Assembly (NCBI RefSeq): GCF_036038375.1
Contig: NZ_CP107935.1
Location: 3,596,001 to 3,660,000, forward strand
From: Streptomyces sp. NBC_00414
GTDB lineage: Bacteria > Actinomycetota > Actinomycetes > Streptomycetales > Streptomycetaceae
DNA length: 64,000 nt
Direction of reading: 5' to 3'
Part shown: one piece after another, positions 41,105 to 51,200 of the stretch
How positions within the stretch are numbered: the first letter of the stretch is position 1
Layout: each line of letters opens with the position of its first letter
Notes under the pieces: generated by a model
Database searches by the model: none
Seen by the model: the letters and a program-made list of their open reading frames with translations, nothing else
Told to the model about the DNA's origin: nothing
Position numbers and translations under genes: made by a program

Positions 41105-41830
41105 ATGACCTCGCCGGCCCCCACCCGCGCATACCGACGCCTCAGCGTCGAGGAGCGACGCGTCCAGCTCCTCGACGCCGCGCTGTCGCTGTTCGCGGTA
41201 CGAGCCCCGGAGGACGTCTCCCTGGACGACGTGGCGGAGGCGGCGGGCGTCTCACGGCCACTGGTGTACCGCTACTTCCCCGGCGGCAAGCAGCAGTTGT
41301 ACGAGGCCGCCCTCCGCTCCGCCGCGGAGGAGCTGGAGCACTGCTTCGCCGAGCCGCCGGACGGCCCCCTCACCCGCCGGCTCTCCAACGCGCTGGACCG
41401 CTACCTCGCCTTCGTGGACCAGCACGACGCCGGTTTCAGCGCCCTGCTGCAGGGCGGCAGCGTGGTCGAGACGTCGAGGACGACGGCCATCGTGGACGGC
41501 GTACGACGGGCCGCCGCCGAGCACATCCTCAGCCACCTGGACACCGCGGAGCCGGGCAACCGGCTGCGGATGACCGTCCGGATGTGGATCACGGCGGTCG
41601 AGGCGGCCTCGTTGATCTGGCTGGACGAGGAGAAGGAACCCCCGCTGGACGAACTGCGCGACTGGCTCGTCGAGCAGTTCGTGGCGTGCCTGGTGGCGAC
41701 GGCCGCCCGCGACGAGCAGACCGCCGCGGTCGTCCGGGCCGCGCTGACGCTGGAGTCCGCGGACGGGCCGATGGGCGCGCTGGCCCGCCGGGTGCTGCCC
41801 GTGGTGAGCGACGCGGCGCACCTGCTGTGA
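41105..41830 (+). CDS. TetR-family transcriptional regulator
   Basis: 241 aa. The N-terminal helix-turn-helix is RRVQLLDAALSLFAVRAPED, VSLDDVAEAAGVSRPLVYRY, FPGGKQQLYEAALRSAAEEL, typical TetR. The ligand domain is all-helical. It follows the AurF-like gene on the same strand after a repeat copy, so regulation of the two divergent di-iron genes is a reasonable inference. A ligand cannot be predicted. Confidence 0.9.
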   Translation: MTSPAPTRAYRRLSVEERRVQLLDAALSLFAVRAPEDVSLDDVAEAAGVSRPLVYRYFPGGKQQLYEAALRSAAEELEHCFAEPPDGPLTRRLSNALDRYLAFVDQHDAGFSALLQGGSVVETSRTTAIVDGVRRAAAEHILSHLDTAEPGNRLRMTVRMWITAVEAASLIWLDEEKEPPLDELRDWLVEQFVACLVATAARDEQTAAVVRAALTLESADGPMGALARRVLPVVSDAAHLL

Positions 41831-41840
41831 CACTGGCTCC

Positions 41841-42188
41841 GTGAAGAGCGAAGACACCCCCTTCGAGGGCGGCCCCCTGGACGGCCGGGTGCTGCCGGTC
41901 CTGCTCGGCCCGACCGGACACCCGCCGAAGGTGTACCGGGTCCCGGTGCCGGACAACGACGGCGGCCCGCCCATGCTCCTCGTCTACCGCCGCGTACAGG
42001 CGGGCGCGAGCAGCCGGCTCGGCCTGCACCAGGGATGGAAGTACGAGTACGACCCCACGGGCCGGAGCGGGAAGCTCAAGTGGCCGTGGTCGAAACCGGA
42101 CCCGGCGCCGAACCCCGCGCCCGACCCGGTCCCGGACCCCACGCCAGACACCACGCCGGACGGCAAGCCGGAAGACACCCACGGGTGA
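41841..42188 (+). CDS. Small hypothetical protein with Pro/Asp-rich tail
   Basis: 115 aa from GTG 41841. The first 80 residues (PFEGGPLDGRVLPVLLGPTG, KYEYDPTGRSGKLKWPW) resemble short conserved actinomycete proteins of unknown function. The tail is a repeat of PDP/PAPDPVPDPTPD units. No signal peptide or membrane segment is visible. It starts 10 bases after the TetR stop and may be co-transcribed with it. Confidence 0.7.
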   Translation: MKSEDTPFEGGPLDGRVLPVLLGPTGHPPKVYRVPVPDNDGGPPMLLVYRRVQAGASSRLGLHQGWKYEYDPTGRSGKLKWPWSKPDPAPNPAPDPVPDPTPDTTPDGKPEDTHG

Positions 42189-42294
42189 CCTTGTTGGGCC
42201 GGACCGCCCACGGTCGGCGCGCGCGGCTCGCGCGGGCGTCTGATGCTCACGGTGCGGAGGAGCGGAAATACCGCCCCGCACCGGAGGTGACGAC

Positions 42295-43476
42295 GTGTCA
42301 GGAAGACTTCTGCGACTGGTCTGCACGGCGGCGATCGCGGCCGGCGCGCTTCTCGTCCCCGTGACGGCCACCGCGGTGCCCGGCCCCGGCGAGAGCCCCG
42401 CACCCGAGCCCACCGGGAGTTCCACGCCCGCGGCCGGGCGCCCTGAGGCCGGGCAATCCGTGGCCGAGCTGCTGACGGACCTTCAGCGGCTGTACCGGGA
42501 GGCCGAGAAGGCCACCGAGACGTACAACGCGACCGACGAGAGGCTGAGGCGCCAGCGGGCCGAGGTCGCGAAGCTCAACGGCCGGCTCGCGACGGCCCGC
42601 CTCGCGCTCCACGGCAGCCGCGGCGCGGCGGGACGGCTCGCCCGGCAGCAGTACCAGGACACGAGCGAGATCTCCTCGTACGTACGGCTGCTGCTCGCCC
42701 GTGACCCGCAGCACGCGCTCGACCAGGGCCACGTCATCCGGCAGGTCTCGCAGGAGCGGGCCGGCACGATGGAGCGGCTGGCGGGCGACGAGCAGCGGAC
42801 CGACGAGCTGACCCGCCGGGCCCGCACCGCCCTGGACCACCGGCTCACCCTCGCCGAACAGCAGAAGAAGGACCGCGACCTCGTACGGAAGCGGCTCAAG
42901 GACGTGGAGGAGCTGCTGGCCTCCCTCACCGAGGAGCAGCTCTCCCAGGTGGCCGAGCTGGAGAGGTCAGGGGTGGCGAAGGCCCAGGACGAACTCGTGG
43001 CGTCGGGCGCGCTCAGCAGCACGCGGCGGCCCTCCCGGGAGGGGGGCGAGGCCCTGCGCTACGCCGTGGAGCAGATCGGCAAGCCGTACGAGTGGGGAGC
43101 CGAGGGCCCGGACTCGTACGACTGCTCGGGGCTCACGTCGCGGGCCTGGGACACGGCGGGCCGCCCCATCCCGCGCACCAGCCAGGAACAGTGGGCCGTT
43201 CTCCCCCGCGTCCCCCTTCCCGACCTGCGCCCCGGCGACCTGGTGGTCTACTTCCCCGAGGCCACCCATGTGGCGATGTACCTGGGCGACGGAATGGTCG
43301 TGCAGGCGCCGAGGCCGGGGGCGAGGATCAAGGTGTCCCCGATCGCGGCCAACCCGGTACTGGGCGCGGTACGCCCGGACCCGTCCGCCGCCCCCCTGCG
43401 CCGCTACACACCCCCGAAGCTCCCCGAGGACGCGACGGACGGCTCGGACGAGGGCTACCACGCGGACACCCCGTAG
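42295..43476 (+). CDS. Secreted NlpC/P60 peptidoglycan hydrolase
   Basis: 393 aa from GTG 42295 with GGAGGTGA before it. A signal peptide (LVCTAAIAAGALLVPVTATA) is followed by a long coiled coil (about residues 60-230) as in RipA-type regulators and then the NlpC/P60 domain: GKPYEWGAEGPDSYDCSGLT with the catalytic Cys, and PEATHVAMYLGDGMVVQAPR with the His. It cleaves stem-peptide bonds in the wall, and the coiled coil probably controls access to the active site. No operon partner is evident. Confidence 0.94.
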   Translation: MSGRLLRLVCTAAIAAGALLVPVTATAVPGPGESPAPEPTGSSTPAAGRPEAGQSVAELLTDLQRLYREAEKATETYNATDERLRRQRAEVAKLNGRLATARLALHGSRGAAGRLARQQYQDTSEISSYVRLLLARDPQHALDQGHVIRQVSQERAGTMERLAGDEQRTDELTRRARTALDHRLTLAEQQKKDRDLVRKRLKDVEELLASLTEEQLSQVAELERSGVAKAQDELVASGALSSTRRPSREGGEALRYAVEQIGKPYEWGAEGPDSYDCSGLTSRAWDTAGRPIPRTSQEQWAVLPRVPLPDLRPGDLVVYFPEATHVAMYLGDGMVVQAPRPGARIKVSPIAANPVLGAVRPDPSAAPLRRYTPPKLPEDATDGSDEGYHADTP

Positions 43477-43505
43477 AACCACCGGCACCCACGACCTGCC
43501 GTCTC

Positions 43506-44735
43506 CTACTGTTCGTCCTTCTCCATGGCGCTCCCGTCCTTGCGAATCGCCGTACAGACCACGAAATGTGTGCCGGAGGCCCAGGCGCCCCTGCCCACCC
43601 AGGACGAACCCTCGTAGAGCTTCGGGTCGTAGCCGTGGTCGCCGGGTGGCACGTGCCGCTGACAGGCCTCGGTCGCCTGCCGCCGTGCCTCGGCGAGGGT
43701 CGTGTCCGGGCTCATCCGGTGGAAACCGAGCACCTGCTCATCGTGCGGGCCCTCGCACGAGACCAGCTCGGCCTCGCTGTCGGAGACCCTGTCGAGGCAG
43801 TCCCGCTTCTGCATGGTGGCCGTGTCGGTGAATCGCGTGCCGAGGGGGCGGTGTTCCCCGATCGGACCGTACAGCGGTTTGCCGCGAGCATCGAGGATCA
43901 GGCAGGCGGTACGCCGTCCGGCGGCTTCGAAGCCGGCCCTGGTCGGGACAGCGGCGTAGGAGCGTACGGCCGCGAGTTTCTCACGGGTCTCCGCGGTCAG
44001 CCGCTCGCACTGCCCGGGGCCGGTCAGCCGCGCCTCCGCGGCGGTCGCGGCCTCGACCGTCGCCATCACCTGCCCGTAGGTCTCTTCGCCGAGGCACTTC
44101 ACGAGCTTGAGTTCGGGTTCGCCGGTGAAGGGGGCGCTCGGCCACCTGACGCTGACGCAGTCGCCGTCCATGAGGGGCCTGTCGAGGGAGAGGCCCGGAC
44201 CGTACGGTTTCGCCTCGCCCGACGGCTGGCGCGAGAGGGTGACCGAGATCCCTCCGAGCGTCAGGGCCAGTACGAACACGCATGCCGCCACAGCCTGCCG
44301 AACGGCGGTCCGGCCGAGAGGGAGAAGAGGCAGGGCGCGTGTGGGCCCCACGACCTCGGGACCGCTGTACGGACCGTCCTCCGGGATCCCGGACGACGGG
44401 GTCCGACGGATTTCCGGCACCAGAGGAGGTTCACGGTATTCGGATTCCTCCCGAGCGCCCTTCGAGAACAGGGCGAACGCATACGAGTTCCGGCCCGGCG
44501 GTTCCCTGTTCAGGATTCTTTTCGGCTCCGCGGAGGATTCGGTCCCGGTTTCGGCGGGTGGGCCGATCTCCCCTCGGACCGAAGGGCGCTCCAGGTCGAC
44601 ACCGAAGAGACCCGCCGCCACACGGCGGTACAAAGGAATCCGCTCGAACTGCCGCACGGGGGCGGCAGGGCGGTAATCGTCTCCGGGAACTCCGAGAAGA
44701 CGCATCAGCACGCGGCGCTCCAGTTTCGCTTTCAC
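43506..44735 (-). CDS. Membrane protein with septum-formation-type extracellular domains
   Basis: 409 aa from GTG 44735, overlapping the preceding gene by 4 bases (GTGA). The first about 160 residues are cytoplasmic and Arg/Pro-rich, then one membrane helix (AVRQAVAACVFVLALTLGGI) and an extracellular half with Cys-bearing repeats: MDGDCVSVRWP ... LVKCLGEE, QCERL, TACLIL, RDCLDRVSDSEAELVSCEGP, CQRHVPPG and FVVCTAIR. The 'DC...C..PH..E' pattern is that of the septum-formation domain (Pfam PF13845). Role in the cell envelope is inferred. Confidence 0.75.
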   Translation of the reverse strand: MKAKLERRVLMRLLGVPGDDYRPAAPVRQFERIPLYRRVAAGLFGVDLERPSVRGEIGPPAETGTESSAEPKRILNREPPGRNSYAFALFSKGAREESEYREPPLVPEIRRTPSSGIPEDGPYSGPEVVGPTRALPLLPLGRTAVRQAVAACVFVLALTLGGISVTLSRQPSGEAKPYGPGLSLDRPLMDGDCVSVRWPSAPFTGEPELKLVKCLGEETYGQVMATVEAATAAEARLTGPGQCERLTAETREKLAAVRSYAAVPTRAGFEAAGRRTACLILDARGKPLYGPIGEHRPLGTRFTDTATMQKRDCLDRVSDSEAELVSCEGPHDEQVLGFHRMSPDTTLAEARRQATEACQRHVPPGDHGYDPKLYEGSSWVGRGAWASGTHFVVCTAIRKDGSAMEKDEQ

Positions 44736-45154
44736 TGGCCGCCGCCGGAAGCGGTCGCCTCCAGGGCGGTCCCACTCGACCCGGCGCCGCCGCCCTCGGG
44801 CGTGGGTGTCGCGGGGCCGGCCACTAGACGGGCGATCTGAGGGGAAGCGCCCAGTTGAGCGAGCACGGCCGGAGCGCAGACTCCCAGCGCCACCGCCGCA
44901 TAGGCTCCGCTGATCTGTCCGCTGGTCCCGAAGAGCAATGCCGCGCCGGCTCCGATGGCAGAGCGCAGGACCGCGAGACACAGGTGAGCCGTCGCGTCGA
45001 AATACACGCGCAGGGCCGGTGGCTTGGCACGTAGGCGACCGCTCGCGGTACGGCGCGCCGCCTGCCATTCCGCACATCCACGAAATACGGCCAGCAGTTC
45101 GACACTCAGGCCCCCGGCGGCTCCGAATATGCCGAACTGCCACCAATTCATCAT
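44732..45154 (-). CDS. Small integral membrane hypothetical protein
   Basis: 140 aa from ATG 45154, with a G-rich ribosome site. Three predicted membrane helices: FGIFGAAGGLSVELLAVF, a middle one around HLCLAVLRSAIGAGAALLFG, and GAYAAVALGVCAPAVLAQLG. The tail is Gly/Ser-rich and ends where the septum-formation-type gene starts (GTGA overlap), so the two are translated together and may form one complex. No motif is recognised. Confidence 0.72.
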   Translation of the reverse strand: MMNWWQFGIFGAAGGLSVELLAVFRGCAEWQAARRTASGRLRAKPPALRVYFDATAHLCLAVLRSAIGAGAALLFGTSGQISGAYAAVALGVCAPAVLAQLGASPQIARLVAGPATPTPEGGGAGSSGTALEATASGGGQ

Positions 45155-45351
45155 GCCCCCCGCTGCCAACAGCCGTTCAGGCGGCCCACTCCCCAGGGTC
45201 GCCGTAAAACATCCCTACCCGGTTGCCGGACCCGGCGCCAGGCCATATGACATATCGGCCCGTTCGCCACCCAGGTGCCGCGCCGGGGTGGTAAGAGATG
45301 TCGCTGTGCGGCGGCCAGGTGGACGGGCTACCGGTGTCGGCCTTCGCGACC

Positions 45352-45391
45352 GGAGCCGGCCCCCGGCCCGTCAGGGCCGGGGGCCGGCTCC
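45352..45391. terminator. Perfect 18-bp hairpin terminator
   Basis: GGAGCCGGCCCCCGGCCC (45352-45369), loop GTCA, and an exact complementary arm (45374-45391), just downstream of the flavin monooxygenase stop (45410, minus strand). No T run follows, as usual in Streptomyces. The rest of 45155-45351 contains the promoter of the preceding membrane-protein pair and no gene. Confidence 0.85.
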
Positions 45392-45409
45392 GCGCGGGGG
45401 GGGAAGTCC

Positions 45410-46663
45410 TCAGGCGCCGCTGACGGACGCCAGGTACGCGCCCGTCTTCTCCGGCTCGTAGAAGAAGTTCTCGAAGTCCGACGGGTCGTTGAAGCCGTTC
45501 GCGAAGCGGTCGGCGACCGGGGGGAGTTGGCCTGCCGCGCCGATCAGGTTGAGGACGTGCTCCGGCGGGGCGCCGAGCATCGCGTTCGTCCACTTGGTGA
45601 CGTGCTGGGCCGTGTCCCAGTAGCGCTCGAACGTGGCGCGCATCCACGCCTCGTCGAACTCCTTGTCCCCGTGGCCGAGGATCGAGTCGAGGTAGGAGGC
45701 GGCGCACTTGGAGGCCGAGTTGGAGCCCTGTCCGGTGATCGGGTCGTTCGCCACGACCACGTCGGCGACGCCGAGGACCAGGCCTCCGCCGGGCAGCCGG
45801 CCGATCGGGTTGCGGACGGTGGGCGCGTAGCGTCCGGCCAGCGTGCCGCCCGCGTCGGTGAGTTCGACCTTGGTGGCCCTGGCGTACTCCCACGGCGTGA
45901 ACCGCTCCATGAGTTCCAGGGTCAGGGAGAGGTGCTCGGCGGGATCCTTGACGCCTTGGAAGACGTCCATCGGGCCGCCGGGTATGCCCTCGAGGAAGAG
46001 GATGTCCGCCCGGCCGGAGGTGGTGAAGGTGGGCATGACGAAGAGTTCGCCGACGCCCGGCACGAGGTTGCAGCGGACCGCGTCGAACTCCGGGTGCTCG
46101 GGCCGCGGGCCGAGCCCGTGGACGTACGCGACGGCCAGCGCGCGCTGCGGCTCCGCGTACGGGGAGCGCGAGGCGTCGCGGCCGAACATCGACACCAGCT
46201 CGCCCTTGCCCGCCGAGACGAGGACCAGATCGTACGTACGGGCGAAGAAGTCGAGGTCGGAGACGGCGGCGCCGTGGATGACGAGCTGGCCGCCGCGCTG
46301 CGCGAACGTCTCCATCCAGCCGGCCATCTTCACGCGCTGGTCGACCGACTGCGCGTACCCGTCGAGTTTGCCCACCCAGTCGATGGCGCGCTGCGAGGGG
46401 CCCGGGTCGAAGGAGCCGGGGGCCGCGACCGAGACGCCGAGTCCTTCGATCTTCGGGGCCTGGGACTCCCAGAAGTTCAGCTGGAGATCGCGCTCGTTCT
46501 GCAGTGCCGTGTGGAACATGCACTGGGTGGACATCACCCGGCCGGTACGGATCTCGTCCGCCGTCCGGTTGGACATCAGGGTGACCTCGTACCCGTTCGA
46601 CTGGAGTCCGAGGGCGAGCTGGAGTCCGGACTGGCCGGCTCCGACGACGAGTATCTTCCGCAT
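45410..46663 (-). CDS. Styrene-monooxygenase-like FAD-dependent oxygenase, conservon output gene
   Basis: 417 aa from ATG 46663 with GAGGACC upstream. The Rossmann motif is ILVVGAGQSGLQLALGLQ (GxGxxG), then MSTQCMFHTALQNERDL, LVLVSAGKGELVSMF and the second FAD motif VLGVADVVVANDPITGQGSN (with the GD-like D). The fold and length match StyA/indole-monooxygenase-type flavoproteins, which need a separate flavin reductase. It is 55 bases after the GTPase of the second conservon and on the same strand, occupying the place a P450 has in the first conservon. Substrate unknown. Confidence 0.85.
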   Translation of the reverse strand: MRKILVVGAGQSGLQLALGLQSNGYEVTLMSNRTADEIRTGRVMSTQCMFHTALQNERDLQLNFWESQAPKIEGLGVSVAAPGSFDPGPSQRAIDWVGKLDGYAQSVDQRVKMAGWMETFAQRGGQLVIHGAAVSDLDFFARTYDLVLVSAGKGELVSMFGRDASRSPYAEPQRALAVAYVHGLGPRPEHPEFDAVRCNLVPGVGELFVMPTFTTSGRADILFLEGIPGGPMDVFQGVKDPAEHLSLTLELMERFTPWEYARATKVELTDAGGTLAGRYAPTVRNPIGRLPGGGLVLGVADVVVANDPITGQGSNSASKCAASYLDSILGHGDKEFDEAWMRATFERYWDTAQHVTKWTNAMLGAPPEHVLNLIGAAGQLPPVADRFANGFNDPSDFENFFYEPEKTGAYLASVSGA

Positions 46664-46718
46664 GCGGGTCCTCACTCTGCACTCTGCGTACGCGTACGCC
46701 TTGTTCGGGGCTGACGTC

Positions 46719-47381
46719 CTATTCGGGGCTGACGTCGAGCGCGTGCCCCACCAGCGCCAGCAGTGCCTCGATCACCGAGATCCTGCGGCGCGCGTCCATG
46801 ATCATGACAGGTATGTGCCGGGGGATCGTGAGGGCCTCCCGCACATCGCCCGGCTCGAACCGCTCACTGCCGTCGAAGTGGTTGACGGCGACGACGTACG
46901 GCAGCCCGCAGCTCTCGAAGTAGTCGAGCGCCGGCCAGCAGTCCTTCAGGCGCCGGGTGTCGGCGAGGACCACGGCGCCTATCGCGCCACGCACCAAGTC
47001 GTCCCACATGAACCAGAACCGCTGCTGCCCGGGCGTACCGAACAGGTACAGCACCAGGTCGTCGTCGAGCGTGATGCGGCCGAAGTCCATGGCCACGGTG
47101 GTGGTGGTCTTCTCCGGGGTCGAGCTGAGGTCGTCGGTGCCCTCGCTCGCCCGGGTCATCAGCGCCTCCGTCTGGAGAGGCGTGATCTCGGAGACGGCGG
47201 TGACGAGGGTGGTCTTGCCCACCCCGAAGCCACCCGCCACCACTATCTTCGTGGCGATCGGAGCGCGGGTCCGATCCTTCTGCCAGGCCTTCAACTCCTC
47301 GTCGGGCTCCACGCCTTCGGGGAGGCCGGACGATCGGGAGACATCCGAGACGCGGGAGACGTCAGAGACGACGGAGTCCAC
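46719..47381 (-). CDS. cvnD: Conservon small GTPase (CvnD type), second operon
   Basis: 220 aa from GTG 47381, with AAAGGGTG upstream and a 20-base overlap with the DUF742 gene. P-loop IVVAGGFGVGKTTLVTAVSE, switch EKTTTTVAMDFGRITL, LYLFGTPGQQRFWFMW, and VAVNHFDG in place of NKxD. A strongly conserved paralogue of the 23934-24620 GTPase. Its partners should be the proteins of its own operon. Confidence 0.94.
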   Translation of the reverse strand: MDSVVSDVSRVSDVSRSSGLPEGVEPDEELKAWQKDRTRAPIATKIVVAGGFGVGKTTLVTAVSEITPLQTEALMTRASEGTDDLSSTPEKTTTTVAMDFGRITLDDDLVLYLFGTPGQQRFWFMWDDLVRGAIGAVVLADTRRLKDCWPALDYFESCGLPYVVAVNHFDGSERFEPGDVREALTIPRHIPVMIMDARRRISVIEALLALVGHALDVSPE

Positions 47382-47772
47382 TCAGCACCCTTTCCAGCAG
47401 AGCGCGGTCCGGCTGTCCCGGGCCGTGCCCTGTTCCGTACACACGGATCTTGCCCTGGTCCGCCAGGTCGCTGAGGAGCACCCGGACCACGCCGAGCGGC
47501 ATCTTCAGAAGGGCCGCGACCTCGGCCACCGTACGCATGCGGCGGCAGAGTTCGACGATGGCCCTCATCTCCGGCATCACCCGGGTGGAGAGTGAACCAT
47601 TCTCCAGTTCGGGGCGCTCCGCCGGGGCCTCAAGTGCGGCCACGAACGTCTCGACGAGCAGCACGTGCCCGAAGCGCGTACGGCCGCCGGTGAGCGAGTA
47701 CGGGCGGACGCGGGCCGGTTTGCGGTCGCCGCCGCGGACCGGCAGCCTGGGCGTGCCGCTCACGTCGCTCAC
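47362..47772 (-). CDS. cvnC: Conservon DUF742 protein (CvnC type), second operon
   Basis: 136 aa. ARVRPYSLTGGRTRFGHVLL, VMPEMRAIVELCRRMRTVAE, VAALLKMPLGVVRVLLSDLA, KIRVYGTGHGPGQPDRALLE. Start overlaps the roadblock stop by 4 bases (ATGA). The N-terminal basic stretch (RLPVRGGDRKPARVRP) is longer than in the first operon's DUF742 protein. Confidence 0.93.
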   Translation of the reverse strand: MSDVSGTPRLPVRGGDRKPARVRPYSLTGGRTRFGHVLLVETFVAALEAPAERPELENGSLSTRVMPEMRAIVELCRRMRTVAEVAALLKMPLGVVRVLLSDLADQGKIRVYGTGHGPGQPDRALLERVLSGLRRL

Positions 47773-48284
47773 TTCGCGGTCTCCATCGTCGTGGTCTTGA
47801 TCGACGTGGTCTCGATCGACTGGCGCAGCTCGCTGCGGAGTTCGGGAGTCAGGACGTGTCCGGCACGGCCCACGAAGAGCGCCATGTGGTACGCGACGAC
47901 GCTCATGTCGCAGTCGGGGGCGCCGTGCACGCCGAGCAGCGAACCGTCGCTGATCGACATGACGAAGAGCCCGCCCTCCTCCATCGCGACCATCGTCTGC
48001 TTGACGGCGCCGCCGTCCATCAGCTTGGCGGCGCCGATGGCGAGGCTGCCGATGCCGGAGACGATGGTGGCCAGGTCCGCCGCGGAGCCCCGGGGACCCG
48101 AGGGTCTCCCTTCGTCCTGCCGCGCCTGCGCGTTCCTCCCGGGGTCGGAGGAGAGCAGCAACAGGCCGTCGGAGGAGACCACCGCGACCGACAGGAGGCC
48201 CGGCACCTCCTCGACGAGGTTCGTCAGCAGCCAGTGCAGGTTACGGGCTTCGTGGCTCAGTCCGAAGGTACTGGACGCGGTCAA
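47769..48284 (-). CDS. cvnB: Conservon roadblock/LC7 protein (CvnB type), second operon
   Basis: 171 aa, about 35 residues longer than usual because of an insert rich in polar residues between SSDGLLLLSSDPGRNAQARQ and SAADLATIVSGIGSLAIGAA. The fold continues with MVAMEEGGLFVMSISDGSLL. Starts with MTASSTFGLSHEARNLHWLL. Overlaps the kinase stop and the DUF742 start by 4 bases each. The tail is Thr-rich (TTSIKTTTMETAK). Confidence 0.92.
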   Translation of the reverse strand: MTASSTFGLSHEARNLHWLLTNLVEEVPGLLSVAVVSSDGLLLLSSDPGRNAQARQDEGRPSGPRGSAADLATIVSGIGSLAIGAAKLMDGGAVKQTMVAMEEGGLFVMSISDGSLLGVHGAPDCDMSVVAYHMALFVGRAGHVLTPELRSELRQSIETTSIKTTTMETAK

Positions 48285-51200
48285 CTGCTTGCCTCCTCGA
48301 CTGTGTCCCCCCTGGTTTCTACGGCATGTTCGGCGGGCGTCTGCAGCTCCGACGTCTGTTCGGCGATCTCCGCTTCGGCCTCGCGGCGGCCCTCGCTGGC
48401 CCCCCGGTGGAATCCGCCGAGGCGGCGGCGCAGTGCCTCGGCGTCGACGGGCGCCGAGCGCGGGCCCGCGGCCGGCGCGGGCGCGGCGAGCTTCGGGGTC
48501 CGCTTGGGCAGCCCCTTGTCGGTGACCCGCTCCGGCGTCTCCTGTGCCCCCTGCGGATCCGCTGAATCCTGTGCGTCCTGCGGTCCGTCCGGGACGCGGT
48601 CGTGGGCGTCGGGACCGATCGCGTACGGGTCGGCGGGGCGGGCGGGCGCGGTACGGGAAGCCGTGGTGCGGTGGTCCGCGCCGGCCTGGGCGGGCAGCCG
48701 GATGGCCGGGGCGTCCGAGGGGGACGCGGCGCCGGGTTCGGCGGGCTCGCCGGCCGGGGACGCGGGGGGCACCGGGGCCATGAGGACCATGGTGGTCTCG
48801 GGGCCGGCGGGCTGGTCCGCCTCCGGGGCCGCGGACGCGGGGAGCTGCTCGGACGCGGAGGGTTGCTCGGGCCCGGACGGCTCGGAGGACTCCGCCGGGT
48901 CGGACGGCCCCGTCGGGTCGGCGGTGGCAGCGGTTCCGGCGGTGGCAGCAGGCTCCGCGGTGGCGGCGGGCCCGGGGGCGAGAGTGGAGCCCGCCCCGTC
49001 CGTCTCGCGCAGGGTCTCCTCCGCCGCCGCGATCAGCGGGTCCCGGCCCTGACGGCCGTACAGGACATTGGAGTTGACCTCGGCGTCCGCGCCCGGCAGG
49101 GACATCGCGGACGCGCCCCCGGGAGTGCGGGTGGTGGCCGCCTGGGGGACGGCCACGGTGGGCCCGGCGGCGAGCAGCGCCTTGGGCAGGACCACGACTG
49201 CCGTGATGCCGCCCTGCTTCTGCTCGCGCAACTGCACACGTACACCGTGCCGGTGGGCGAGCCGGGCCACCACGTACAGGCCGAGCCCGAGTCCCTCGCC
49301 GCTCTCCTCGTCGTACGCGTCCTCCGGATCGAAGGCCGCGAGACGGGTGTTGAGGCGCTCCAGCCGCTCACCGGTCATGCCGATGCCCTCGTCCTGGACG
49401 GAGAGCATGACCTCGCCGCTCTCCAGGAGCCAGCCGGAGACCTCGACGGGGATGTCGGGCGGCGAGAAGGAGGAGGCGTTCTCCAGGAGTTCGGCCACCA
49501 GGTGGCTGATGTCGTCCGCCGCGAACCCGGCGAGGTGCGCGTGCGGCGGCAGCGCGGAGATCCGGACGCGCTCGTAGCGTTCGACCTCGCTGACGGCCGC
49601 GCGCACGACGTCGACCAGCGGGACGGGCCCGGGGTGCTGGTGGCCGTGCTCCGCGCCCGCGAGGACCAGCAGGTTCTCGCTGTGGCGGCGCATGACGGTG
49701 GCGAAGTGGTCGAGCTTGAAGAGGGTGGCGAGGCGCTCGGGGTCCTGCTCGCGCTCCTCCAGTCCCTCGATGACTCCGAGCTGCCGCTCGACCAGGCCCA
49801 GGGTGCGCAGGGCCAGGCTGACGAAGGTGCCGTGGATGTTCTGCCGGACCTGTTCCAGATGGGCGGCGGCCTCGGCGAGTTCGGTACGGAACCTGTCGCG
49901 CTCGTCCGCCATCTTCTGGCGCTGGCCGATGAGGTGCTTGCGGTCGCCCTCCAGCGTGCCGAGGCGCTCCTGGAGCGCGAGGGCGTGCGTGTGGAGCGTG
50001 TTGACGGAGCGCACGACCTGGGCGAACTCGTCGTTGCGGCCGGTGAACTTGACCGGCTCGCCGGTGCCGGGCTCGGCGGCCAGCCGTGCCGAACCGCGGC
50101 GCAGGACGGACAGCGGGCGCGTGAGCGACCGGGCCATCCCGGTGGAGACGCCGACGGCGAGCAGCATCAGCGCGCCGAGGATCGCGACACGGATCTCCAG
50201 CCCGGTGACGTCGTCGTCGCGCAGCTGGGCGAGTTCCTCGGCACGCTGGGTGTTGAGCGACGCCTCGACGCCGCGCATCAGCTCGACGCGGGAGGAGAGC
50301 GCCGCGTCCAGCTTCTTGGTGCTGGTGGCCAGTTCGGCGTCGGAGAGGGTGGGCTGGTCCGCCAGGCTCCCGAGGTACTTCTCGGCGGCCTCGACATCGG
50401 GTCCGTTGACCGTGGAGTCGTACGAGGCCCGGTCCGCCTTAGGTGCCGTGCCGGCGAAGTCGGCCAGGGCCGCCTGCTCACGGACGTACCCCTGCTGGGC
50501 CGCGGCCGTGAGCGCGTTGCGCTGCTTGGTCGCGGCGGCCGACGAGGTGGTGGTCGTGGTCGGCAGGCCCGTGATGGGGTCGGTGGTGGTCTGCTTGCTG
50601 GTGGGCACGCTCAGCGCCGCGAGGAGCAGACCGCGGGTCGAGGCGGCCTGCTGGACGGCGGTGTCGAGGTCGGCGAGGGCGTGCGCGCCGGAGCCCGCGC
50701 GGGGCGGAATCTTCTCGGCGAGGTCCTCGGCGAGCCCGTGGAGTTCGGTGAGGGCCGTCGAGTACGCCCGGTGCGCGTCGAGGGCGCTGCTCTCGCCGGT
50801 GAGCGCCGCTCGGCGGACGGCGGCGATCGCGTCGAGCGTCTTCAGGAAGGACGCGGGGGCGTCCGCCTCGACGGCGGCGACGCGCAGCTCGTCGACCTGA
50901 CGGTCCACGCGGGCGCTGCGCCGCTCCGAGGGGCCGTCACCCTTGGGCCGGCCGGCCGCGAGAAAGGAGGTGACCTCGTCGCGCTCGTCGGCCAGTGAGT
51001 GCGCGAGGGCCAGCGCGTCCTGGGTCCGCTCGGCGGACGTCACCAGATTCTGTGAGTCGTTCAGCTGCCCGGAGGCGGCTATCACGGACGGAGCGCCCGC
51101 TCCGGCGATCGCCGCGGCCACGACGGCGACGGCGACGATCAGCCGACTGCGTACGTGAGCGGGGCGACCGCGTCCCGCGGGATCCGGAGTGTCCTGCGGT

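Noticed and set aside
44732..45146. The N-terminal extension of the septum-formation-type protein up to 45146
   Set aside because: It overlaps the small membrane-protein gene completely and has Arg/Gly-rich shadow composition; the GTG at 44735 with a GTGA overlap is preferred.
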